Assembly: GCA_963970005.1 (NCBI GenBank)
Contig: CAXAMN010005280.1
Span: 237,328-301,327, forward strand
DNA length: 64,000 nucleotides
Source of the DNA: Durusdinium trenchii
Lineage: Eukaryota > Sar > Dinophyceae > Suessiales > Symbiodiniaceae
Direction: 5' to 3'
Shown: positions 58,201 through 64,000 of the stretch, piece after piece
Numbering within the stretch: the stretch's first letter is position 1
Layout: every line of letters starts with the position of its first letter
Translations under genes and position numbers: made by a program
The notes under the pieces: model-generated
Database searches by the model: none
What the model saw: the letters and a program-made list of their open reading frames with translations, nothing else
Told to the model about the DNA's origin: nothing

Positions 58201-58636
58201 TTTCTTTCCTGGACATTCGGAGAATCCGACAGCATCAAGTTCGAATCAGCCACAAGCAGCCGATATTCCAGTGCCTCAGAGCACCATCGAAGATGACGAT
58301 AATCAGACGACTGATTCAAATGAGACAGATTCAAAACATATTTTTGATGAAGAAGATGTGAAAGGTTTTGAGAAGGATCCAGAAAAGGATCTGGACGATG
58401 AGAAAAATCTTTTTGTTAGTTTTGACGATATGGATTTTTGTATCGTAGGTCCGACTCAAGCTCCTCCGAGTTTTAACTCGTATGATCCGAAGGGCTTTTC
58501 ACAATTCTGCCAATATCTTGCGAAGACAGCGGCTAAGAAGACGCCGAAGGCAGAGAGTGTGATTACTCCGGAAGTGCTCCGGAAGTATGCCAAAGAGATC
58601 AAGCAAGCTAAACTAGAGGAGTTTCGCAGCTTTTGA
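52286..58636 (+). CDS. copia gag-protease-integrase polyprotein with methyltransferase-like module
   Basis: The frame opens at GTG 52241, but ATG at 52286 (MDWIDDWEEPDADVAYEPA) is the likely start, giving 2116 codons. Order: helical gag (52400-53150); Gly-Lys/Arg-rich RNA-binding tracts (53300-53420, 53600-53690) instead of a CCHC knuckle; protease AILDIGCTRAMGS (54041); HHCC pre-integrase zinc site (HVKHYHMS ... CRVCNTS, 55340-55470). The integrase core has Asp in FADHCEV (55535), Asp in IVGDEALF (55710) and Glu in WPNRAETAV (55800), then the GEKVFVWTQD SH3-like end (56180). A Rossmann-like block (VVELLHGNSGLSWFLSKNG, 56470) resembles C5 DNA methyltransferases with NNPSP in place of the Pro-Cys motif. 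An acidic, Pro-rich linker ends at TGA 58634. Confidence 0.85.
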   Translation: MDWIDDWEEPDADVAYEPAAYVNRHVRREPAAIAMTTQVTTKVPPSYDGKTSWFSYEDAIDDWCDITELEDEKRGPALRNRLEGEAAVYKRVLDRDALKANEPPGAGVDYFKRVLRPYFVKGSTNVFLYRFMQFVRFNRGSADMMKWMTRFQILLQRLMSSWMDMLDPVTQVHPQVQAQMQADAAVTGVAPTAERVQEIMQNVNGNLRILHQNDFPLGENLIALLMLSLADLSQDQRNTLTSLMTHRGRVLQQYTTTELRTVFIEMFCTTKTSVDNPLMQPTGAGGRRSFLVMEEGELDGTFGYWAEDEEDGTEGFLDALDDVFWVYDEQNFSWFQRRFQGRRARKGKGKGRRKGKGRSGRRFFRPRGKGKGKRRGKGRYADEQSTTYPEEYYEENPYEDTWESNQVAYDAIIAEDMNDYLQGEHEDANDFWQQLEEAWFSHKGKGKGKRKGKKGKGKDKGDGKQDANYANQQQPRSLPAPSRTSQASGSNQGFFAHCVTTVAEVHDSEVDLLSGMMTSCQDEADCNVNNGETIFDGMSAPVRYSLSEEMLTDAPDGFALMSAEEEVKEMQAVSFLTENRFPPTIAILDIGCTRAMGSRRAVDYFCNYVDNHPDCGLWYSFESTKSKFYFANSQKASCSQKLVIYMYDRAWTIHHTEFDIVEEGEVPLLMSLPQMRNLGFELRLTPQHAYLTSVPLGIKFLELKVAASTHLVLDFQDIAWYLSDVRLQARREKSFYSHFTHYEYGHISVDHNSDEDEAEHAYPVVDYWEVDLHKRELTRHHKDYRKILFPATKSCPVDTDLLEDLRLTIIKKKEGGEEIKKIDDWRKAKWKDLQIGYEWRGRTIFKFKPDAKIPDLKIRKAGIEHRGIGDPDAVVRSSSEKVPIAKDREPGFSSEKEGAPSSAAEKPVPPKFRYTSKGCDPFWKGHKSKPSEPPIDLKGDDPEGYTPSEPPERPEGELVEIPKASKGPSSDKHEPLEPGDGALEPRRISIPLPGSEVVAMTPAYRKMLQRLEDKVELYKLHVKHYHMSPTQFRRRVSMLKLPDSVLEKYESVVRNCRVCNTSVAPPPRARVSGIRASCFGDVVFADHCEVELHKNKYIILLVLDGATNLLWATAQKDLIDQTTIQALRQWSDENNCVPKAIVGDEALFTDAFVEYYRFHGIQQCPCGPRTPWPNRAETAVRLFKRMWHVRKVDLDDPRFRGVTVREVVKKVVWARNCQLTISGYSPIEIATGRRPPDLFDLETASPEQLSASAAAQDRTNLELQRVALRAHQEARQAQDLRADLARRTMPSDGPYFQGEKVFVWTQDSSKFKDKGRWVRATVLGQEGAMVQANTGKAVVRVNQSKVRRDHDEWHDVSIPALDDENPENLREDHELYVDAEFGEQSFFFCNDDHPDVVELLHGNSGLSWFLSKNGVRVASPMDFKAGYNFSTLKGQDGIWQQLERLQPHCVVINNPSPKQNRASIWLLCCNVIEWQLRRKKHVFVTVPKGNKFCLFLQKFISSLKNPIFAFDVNMNCFCYCPKGISYVTVFHSYASCQGWKGIGDCSFQAKTVQATRSNQYFKDPDWKKFPFSFLVEMNRFLPYSETSDKRQSFLIEDLLENFDSGSLCGTALLLEREAHQSILLNSVRTEETTEIPVPLRHILPQRFTTTELIRTLRQVDALPQRSEFDVTTSSDSRIVSLIPGLKEIRRRTLPQMYFERCKVYRGTFGRVHPLFNSEDDAVLIMWKPGKYHQVFFMFVSQLSPHREQFLIDHWSMIVFEAETTGAVKRIVTPDEVALEDPRDQPPDYGPPMDDDMTYEPNPVSGEQQYFDPDDEDMNPPGGGPGGNPDDHQGGQPPGPPPTGPAAVPNQFGNPDVPLEQLGYPSSDPEEAMPEISSESRPPDDPGQPPIGFPIDTDPVHPFVPSPDSNTPEPEPYVPENRERHSKQMRKLSVDSTDALPKAKVKFQVKHSKVQLPGHDEPIPAPPKSVPRSFFPGHSENPTASSSNQPQAADIPVPQSTIEDDDNQTTDSNETDSKHIFDEEDVKGFEKDPEKDLDDEKNLFVSFDDMDFCIVGPTQAPPSFNSYDPKGFSQFCQYLAKTAAKKTPKAESVITPEVLRKYAKEIKQAKLEEFRSF

Positions 58637-60853
58637 GATTTTACTGCGATGAAGTATCGTGACCGAAGAAAGCACAAGATCGATAACTATGTTACCGGTC
58701 GATGGGTCCTGACCATCAAGATTGACAAAGATGGTAATTTTAAGAAGTTTAAGGCCAGATGGGTCTGTCGAGGCTTCCAAGATGCCCAGAAATGGGACCT
58801 TCAGACGGACTCGCCAACCGCGACCAGGTATGGTTTTCGCGTAGCATGTCAGCATGCAGCCTCTTCTTTCTGGGACCTGTTACACATCGACTTGAAAACT
58901 GCCTTTCTTCAGGGGGAACTTTACGACCTCGAGCGACGCGTTATTCACGTTCAACTTCCGACTGACATCGGATTGCCACCGTATCTCGTCGGATTGTGCA
59001 CACGTTCAGTGTACGGATTGAGTGATGCGCCTCGTCGCTGGTGGAATCGACTCGACAAGTTTTTGCACTCACTCGGATTAGTTCCGACTCGAGCCGATCG
59101 GTGTACGTACGTCTGCTACTCCGGATGTTTGAAGGTTCCTAAGGCTGTGAACTACTCGTCAGAGGAGACGCCAGCCGAACCGGAACCGGTCTCATTCTAC
59201 GTAGCAGGTGCGCCGCCGAACGAATTCCACGACACAGCGGAAGAAGTTCGTAGGTCTTTACTCTGTGAAGAACGTCTGTTTTCGGTGTGTTACGGAAATA
59301 GGTCGGAGAAGACGGAAATGCGTAAACAGCTTAAGGCAGAGGATGGAAAATGGACTCCTGTGGTAGATCAGGAACTCCAGAATTTCCTTGACTCTGTAGA
59401 GCACAAGCTAGGTTGGCACCAATATACAGATGGCCATGCTCAAGTTGCGTATCGCGCTAAAGCTCTTCGCACTCCCGAACCTACGTATTCGCGTTCGCGT
59501 TTTTGTTTTAGGACTTCGATAGTTAAGCGTAAGGGTGTTTGGTGGCTTCTCGAGACAAACAATGATATTCGCAACGAGAAGAATACAGTGACGTTAGAGG
59601 AAGAAGCTGAAACGCTTGTCAGTATTTTTCTTCCTGCTGAACATACGTATACTGTGACACAAACGCCTCAGCTTACACCTGAAGTTGTGGAAGAGTTGCT
59701 TGAGCATTTTATGGACCCTGTGCATGGCAGTAATTCTACGAATAGGTCACCCATTGGTATGTGTTGTTTACATGTTGATGATCTTTTTGTGACAGGTAAT
59801 GATATCTTTTTGAAACAGTTCAAGGAGATTGTGAAGTCACAATTTAAGATTGGACATGAGGACACTAATGACCTGATGTTTACTGGACAACGTGTTGCTT
59901 GGAAGATGCAAGAGAAGACCAAGAAGAAGGAGTATATCTCAGTAGAGCAATCCCTTTGTGTTCAAGAGCTGACTGAGATTATCATTCCAAAAGGTTTGAA
60001 GGATGAGGACAAGTGTGACAAGGATATGCACACAGCCTTCAGATCCCTTCTTGGCAGCATAAATTGGTTACAATCCAGAACACAATTCCAAGCATGCTAC
60101 CAATTCTCAAGGTCAGCATCAGCATCAGCAGGACCTACAATAGGTGATTGCAAGGCCCTGAACAAGCTGTGCAAACAAATCGTGACTGACCCTATGGAGT
60201 TACGGTTTTGGCCACTTGAAGGTAGTCCACGTTTAATTGCTATGCCAGATGCCGCATTCAGGAACAACAGTGACAAATCCTCTCAACGTGCGATGGTTAT
60301 TTTTATGGGTGAGCAAAGAAAGGCAAAACAGAAGAACACTAAAGGCTCACTTATTTTCTTTGAATCTTCTAAGATCAAGAGAACAACCCTGTCCACAACT
60401 GTTGCCGAGTTGTATGCATTCATGAAGTGTTATGGCACTTGCCAAATGCTTAGAGGCTTGATCAAGGACATTACAGGCTACTCTACTGACATTCACATGC
60501 GCACTGATGCTAATAATCTTGTGACTACAGCTAGTACTACTCATGTTCCTGAGCAACAGGAGACTATTCATATGATCCAAATGCTTAGGAAGGAAGCATG
60601 CTCTGGTGCAATCGCTGACTTGTCACATATACGCACTCAGTGGTGTCTTGCTGACTGTCTTACTAAGAAGTCTGCTAGTCCACAAGCCTTGATAGATGCA
60701 GTACGCAGTGGTTGCTTGAAGGAAGTTGATGCACATCCACCCTTTAGATCACTTATTGAACACAAGGCATATATGCGTGGATGGCTTCCTACAGTATGCA
60801 CACATGTTGACTTTTCACGTGATGTGTTTTATCTTGGAGATTCTTTGAACTGA
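58637..60853 (+). CDS. copia reverse transcriptase and RNase H
   Basis: This is the same frame as the upstream polyprotein, continuing directly after its TGA. The first ATG is at 58649. RT: YVTGRWVLTIKIDKDG, LLHIDLKTAFLQGEL (motif A), LSDAPRRWWNRLDKFLHSLG (motif B region), and CLHVDDLFVTGND (motif C, 59764). Between CTYVCY (59118) and motif C lie about 215 residues, against about 53 in the related fragment at 44.5 kb, so a domain is inserted there. RNase H has Asp in AMPDAAF, Glu in TVAELYAF, Asp in RTDANN and Asp in LADCLTKKS. The ORF ends at TGA 60851. Expression probably needs stop readthrough, or the TGA is a disabling mutation. Confidence 0.85.
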   Translation, partial: DFTAMKYRDRRKHKIDNYVTGRWVLTIKIDKDGNFKKFKARWVCRGFQDAQKWDLQTDSPTATRYGFRVACQHAASSFWDLLHIDLKTAFLQGELYDLERRVIHVQLPTDIGLPPYLVGLCTRSVYGLSDAPRRWWNRLDKFLHSLGLVPTRADRCTYVCYSGCLKVPKAVNYSSEETPAEPEPVSFYVAGAPPNEFHDTAEEVRRSLLCEERLFSVCYGNRSEKTEMRKQLKAEDGKWTPVVDQELQNFLDSVEHKLGWHQYTDGHAQVAYRAKALRTPEPTYSRSRFCFRTSIVKRKGVWWLLETNNDIRNEKNTVTLEEEAETLVSIFLPAEHTYTVTQTPQLTPEVVEELLEHFMDPVHGSNSTNRSPIGMCCLHVDDLFVTGNDIFLKQFKEIVKSQFKIGHEDTNDLMFTGQRVAWKMQEKTKKKEYISVEQSLCVQELTEIIIPKGLKDEDKCDKDMHTAFRSLLGSINWLQSRTQFQACYQFSRSASASAGPTIGDCKALNKLCKQIVTDPMELRFWPLEGSPRLIAMPDAAFRNNSDKSSQRAMVIFMGEQRKAKQKNTKGSLIFFESSKIKRTTLSTTVAELYAFMKCYGTCQMLRGLIKDITGYSTDIHMRTDANNLVTTASTTHVPEQQETIHMIQMLRKEACSGAIADLSHIRTQWCLADCLTKKSASPQALIDAVRSGCLKEVDAHPPFRSLIEHKAYMRGWLPTVCTHVDFSRDVFYLGDSLN

Positions 60854-61056
60854 GAGTGAGAGGAGAGAATTCAATGCATGTGTTTTTGTTTGAGAGAAAT
60901 TTGAATTTCTTTCATGAATTTGTGCCTGCGGCTCAAGTTAGCTTGGCAAGATCAGCACTTTTCTTTCGAAGACTATTGCCTTGCATCGTTGACTACCTGT
61001 CATTTTCTAAGACTTAGGACACTGGCCCCTGACCGGTGGACTTTGTATCAACAGAG
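60854..61056 (+). other. Spacer between RT-RNase H and the phosphotransferase-like ORF
   Basis: 203 bp, A/T-rich at first, with TGA stops at 60851, 60857 and 60902 in the RT frame. No LTR-like sequence or polypurine tract is obvious, although GAGTGAGAGGAGAGAA at about 60854 is purine-rich and could be one. Confidence 0.4.
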
Positions 61057-63300
61057 ATGGCCGGTCAGGGAGCGTCCAATCCGGTCAACATCTTTGAGTA
61101 TGCTCGAAACTGGTCACAAAAGGTTCCCTGGGGACAACCTCAGAACTGGGCAAATCGTTTGAGACGCCCACGTGCGCCAGTTGAGTTCCATAAGAACTCA
61201 GAGCAGGATGAATTGATCCTAACTGACATTCTTGCAATGTGTTTGGCACCTGAGAACCATGCTAAGTTTAACTTTCGAGTACGATGGTTCGCAGAGATTG
61301 CCAGATACGCTCTTGGCTATGTCACCCAAGAGGAAGAGGATGAATATGAGAGAAGCAGACAGTTCGTGGCAACAAGAGTCGCGTGGAGGCAAAACGATTA
61401 TGGAAAGATAGCCACGGGGCTCAACTATATGCTACGACATGATCGTTCTCTCGACAGGTTGATGGACAATAGGGCAGTGATAGAGCTTATGCCTCTGATT
61501 ACAGAGGGAACTGCTCGTATGCCATCACCTTTCAGTATTTATCCTCATGCCTTCTTTGCTATAGTGCATAGCGATGAGAAGCAAAGATTTCATTTGGTGA
61601 TTCGCTTGGACAAGAATGTTTGGCATAACACAGGACATCAATACGATATGCCCTTCTCCATGCGTTTGGGAGTGAACCAAGGGCATACAGGACTCTCATA
61701 TAACATCAGTCCAGAGAAGTTGAATCATAGATTGACTTCTGTTGAGGCAAGATGTTTAGGACATGTTTTTCATGTTACCAGGAAAGAGAACTGGGCCAGC
61801 ATTGAGAGGTATGGTTTGATGAGAGATCCACAAAGTTGGAATAGAAGGAACAGAGGTGAAGGAAGAGATTATGTTCATTTCATGTACAGCAATCCACAAA
61901 CTTTGCCTTACATTATTTTAGGTCCAGGTACAGTGGTTCCAAGGGACTATAATCAGCCCTTGTATGTGAAGCTTGACGTGATTCGTTGGCTTCAGGCTGG
62001 ACTTCCTCTGTACTTCAGCAACAATGGAGTGGTGCTTGCACATTGTGATGTAGAGCCCACATACTTGGACATTTGTGTGGATGAACCACGACCAGAAGAT
62101 GCTCCAGAGCCAGCTAAGGAGTTGATTAACCCTCTGCCAGCAGAGAAGATAGTGGAGAAGATCAACAGAGAGAAGGAGCAACAAGACAGATTGCGAGCCT
62201 TGTTCACAAGACTCTCTATTGACAAGCCATATGCCAGAGAACTTCTCAAGAGGATTCATGCCGATGAACCTGAGACAAGACAAGCTAAGAGGCATATGTC
62301 TCTTTGGTTGGATGAGCTGAGCTTAGGTGCTATTGCACGATTTGTCAGCTATGACAATCACCCTGCACGTGAGAACAATCGTTCACGATTGAGGTCACGT
62401 CAGGTGATGCCTGAAGGCCATTATCAGATGCCACCTGGATGGTCTTTGATTCCACCTAAAGAGATTGATGATCGTGATCCTTGCAGTATCTTAGGATACA
62501 ATGCTCCAACGTTGATTATCAATGGAGATGGTGCTACCACGAGGTCATTGTTTATGGTACACCCATTGGTTTTGAGCAAGGATCAGGCAAATCTGGTGAA
62601 GGCTGATGAGGAAGTGATTCGTTTTGACCACATTTGGAAGGACATCACTTCAAGAGGCTCAACAGCAAGGACTTCTGGAGGACCTCAAGGAGATGAAGAA
62701 GATGACTCTGCTCATGTTGCTGAGCGAGAGATGACATGGTTCATTCAGAATGTCAACAACCTGGTTCTCAACCCATGGATGGTATATGACATTGGCATGG
62801 TATCACTCCATGATCGCATAGGAACACGTGTACTCCAGAGCACTGGAGAAGACGTGATTCTAGTGAGGGATTGGGACAGGTTGACAAGACACCAGAGAGA
62901 ATATTTTTGTAGAAGATACAAGTTGCTACGTCCAAGTGTTTATGGAACAGAGGAAGACCCCAAGACGTATGCACCGAGTTTTGAACCCGGAATTTCTCAG
63001 TGGATGGAGTTGGCACAAACTGGATACCAACAGTTTTTCTTCATCCGTGCTTGGGAGAATGGACGCCGTTGGGCTGAAATTCTGACAGACCATGGTATTC
63101 AATCCATAGAACTTTCAAGTTTCTTGGATATGCGCAGAGATCCCAAATTGCTGGGTTGGAACTTTGGTATTCCAGAACCTCAGTGGGATAATTTTGGCAA
63201 CACAGTGGAGGAAGCATTCAACAATCCTTTATTTGCCAAATTGCACTATCGCTTCAAGCAGGAGGAAGAGATTGGTCGTGTCATGCACCTTAGTGTCTGA
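61057..63300 (+). CDS. Tpt1/KptA-like RNA 2'-phosphotransferase domain protein
   Basis: The frame opens at GTG 61036. The first ATG is 61057 (MAGQGASNPVNIFEYARNW), giving 747 codons without introns. Residues about 120-340 match the Tpt1/KptA family in order: YMLRHDRS (R127, H128), HSDEKQRFHL (R177), RLGVNQGH (H210), HVTRKENWASIERYGL (239-254), GRDYVHF (R270, H274), and YFSNNGVVLAH (319-329). Tpt1/KptA enzymes use NAD+ to remove a 2'-phosphate from RNA through an ADP-ribosylated intermediate; the catalytic Arg-His-Arg-Arg set seems present. The N-terminal 110 and C-terminal 400 residues match nothing I know. It lies 203 bp after RNase H on the same strand. It is either a third retroelement ORF or a neighbouring intronless gene. 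Confidence 0.7.
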   Translation: MAGQGASNPVNIFEYARNWSQKVPWGQPQNWANRLRRPRAPVEFHKNSEQDELILTDILAMCLAPENHAKFNFRVRWFAEIARYALGYVTQEEEDEYERSRQFVATRVAWRQNDYGKIATGLNYMLRHDRSLDRLMDNRAVIELMPLITEGTARMPSPFSIYPHAFFAIVHSDEKQRFHLVIRLDKNVWHNTGHQYDMPFSMRLGVNQGHTGLSYNISPEKLNHRLTSVEARCLGHVFHVTRKENWASIERYGLMRDPQSWNRRNRGEGRDYVHFMYSNPQTLPYIILGPGTVVPRDYNQPLYVKLDVIRWLQAGLPLYFSNNGVVLAHCDVEPTYLDICVDEPRPEDAPEPAKELINPLPAEKIVEKINREKEQQDRLRALFTRLSIDKPYARELLKRIHADEPETRQAKRHMSLWLDELSLGAIARFVSYDNHPARENNRSRLRSRQVMPEGHYQMPPGWSLIPPKEIDDRDPCSILGYNAPTLIINGDGATTRSLFMVHPLVLSKDQANLVKADEEVIRFDHIWKDITSRGSTARTSGGPQGDEEDDSAHVAEREMTWFIQNVNNLVLNPWMVYDIGMVSLHDRIGTRVLQSTGEDVILVRDWDRLTRHQREYFCRRYKLLRPSVYGTEEDPKTYAPSFEPGISQWMELAQTGYQQFFFIRAWENGRRWAEILTDHGIQSIELSSFLDMRRDPKLLGWNFGIPEPQWDNFGNTVEEAFNNPLFAKLHYRFKQEEEIGRVMHLSV

Positions 63301-64000
63301 ACTTGTTTGTGACTTTTTCATCAAGGTGCTTCCCAAGTGGGTTCTTGACCACTCGATCTTGTGGGAAGAGTTTATGATTTTGGATCCAGACACAAATCTC
63401 CCAGCCTACAAGACCTCAGAGGCCGCCTTACAAGCAGAAGTGAATCCAGAGAAGTATCATACACATTTTGCTATGAACTTCAAGAAATTCAGGTTTTCTG
63501 CAAGAGTGGTGTGGTATTTGATTGACCGTGACAGGAATCATTTAGAGAGTTTTCTTCACAACTCCAACAGCAGATTTGTGCAACATGCATGCTATCAACT
63601 TCGTGAATATGTTCAGGCGCGTGTTGCAGTTTCTGATCCCTTGTATGAGATGATCAAGAAGGAAGAGTTTGAACGCCAATACAACTCCAAGTTTTTGGAG
63701 GCGATTTCTTGCTCTCGTGTTGTAGTTGAGCCTGTAAGTTCAGGGACGTATGAGCCATCATCGAAGCTGAACTTAAAGGTACTACAAAACATTCTGAAGG
63801 GTGTCTACAAGATCCAGAAGAATGAGGAGCTTGCCAGAGAACGTGAGGAAGAAGAAGAACAGGCAGCTCAAAACATCTCAAACTTGCTGGCAGATGATAT
63901 GGAGCTTGATTTTGATGATGACGACGTACCAGTATGGCGCTCCATTGTCAACAAGTATAGAGAAGGTGATCAGGTGCTACAAAGAGAAGCAGTGAAGATT
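63110..64000 (+). CDS. Overlapping downstream ORF, open at window end (partial)
   Basis: Frame 2 is open from 63110 (after TAG at 63107) to the window end, overlapping the last 190 bp of the phosphotransferase-like ORF. The first ATG is at 63374 (MILDPDTNLPAYKTSEAAL). The protein-like reading starts earlier, at about SELVCDFFIKVLPKWVLDHS. Thus either a +1 frameshift joins it to the previous ORF, or an indel broke one longer ORF, or it starts at 63374. The middle is helical and aromatic (FRFSARVVWYLIDRDRN), and a coiled Glu run (ELAREREEEEEQAAQN) leads to DDMELDFDDDDVPVW. No domain recognised. Confidence 0.55.

Larger units (their letters stand above)
51770..64000 (+). mobile_element. Large Ty1/copia-type element with extra downstream ORFs, runs off the window
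   Basis: The probable order is 5' LTR, primer site, gag, protease, integrase, methyltransferase-like module, TGA, RT, RNase H, Tpt1/KptA-like ORF, further ORF. All are on the plus strand with almost no damage, in contrast to the other elements here. The 3' LTR would be beyond 64000. If the last two ORFs prove to be a separate gene, the element would instead end near 60.9-61.0 kb. Confidence 0.65.

Noticed and set aside
60851..60904. Repeated TGA codons after ORFs, considered as reassigned UGA
   Set aside because: The 2116-codon ORF has no internal TGA and uses TGG freely, so UGA is a stop here.

Overview
The window looks like nuclear DNA of a dinoflagellate, most likely Symbiodiniaceae or a relative. 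Three things point there: Ty1/copia elements of the lineages common in those genomes (gag rich in Gly-Lys runs or CCCH fingers, huge intron-free polyproteins), a tyrosine-recombinase-like element, and short host exons split by 49-150 nt introns that start with GT, GC or GA. Two 10-N runs (13681-13690, 49119-49128) are scaffold gaps. No bacterial features, rRNA or CRISPR were seen. tRNA genes could not be searched properly by eye.

Left part (1-5.7 kb): a 64-bp tandem repeat, a nearly intact tyrosine-recombinase-like ORF on the minus strand (476-2374), and a frame-broken LINE 3' half on the plus strand (RT palm end, zinc knuckle, decayed RNase H, three C-terminal zinc-ribbon-like modules) that runs into a (CATA)n/(CCTA)n tract.

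Middle (5.7-43 kb): mostly non-coding, with scattered short minus-strand exons of host genes. The best locus is 13909-15375, where five clean splice junctions join exons, all in phase 0. Others lie at 5.74, 9.45-9.67, 26.2, 29.3-29.75, 30.95, 35.05-35.38, 37.9-38.3 and 41.1-42.1 kb. The proteins are Lys/Arg/Glu-rich and I do not recognise them. Inserted among them, also on the minus strand, are a degenerate RT element with a YVDN active-site motif (16.4-19.3 kb), a broken copia element (19.3-25.5 kb) and hairpin-forming MITE-like repeats (11-13.2 kb).

Right part (43-64 kb): a plus-strand copia RT fragment meets a minus-strand copia gag-pol head-on near 44.73 kb. A 2-kb, 22-bp minisatellite follows (49.03-51.06 kb). 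After it comes a large and almost intact plus-strand copia element (probable 5' LTR end at 52207, primer-binding site 52209-52220). Its gag-protease-integrase ORF (52286-58636) is separated from RT-RNase H (to 60853) by a single in-frame TGA.

The most interesting observation is what follows the RT on the same strand: a 747-codon ORF (61057-63300) with the signature of RNA 2'-phosphotransferase (Tpt1/KptA), then an overlapping further ORF that is still open at the window end. No 3' LTR is inside the window, so this looks like a retroelement carrying extra RNA-modifying cargo, possibly an undescribed arrangement.
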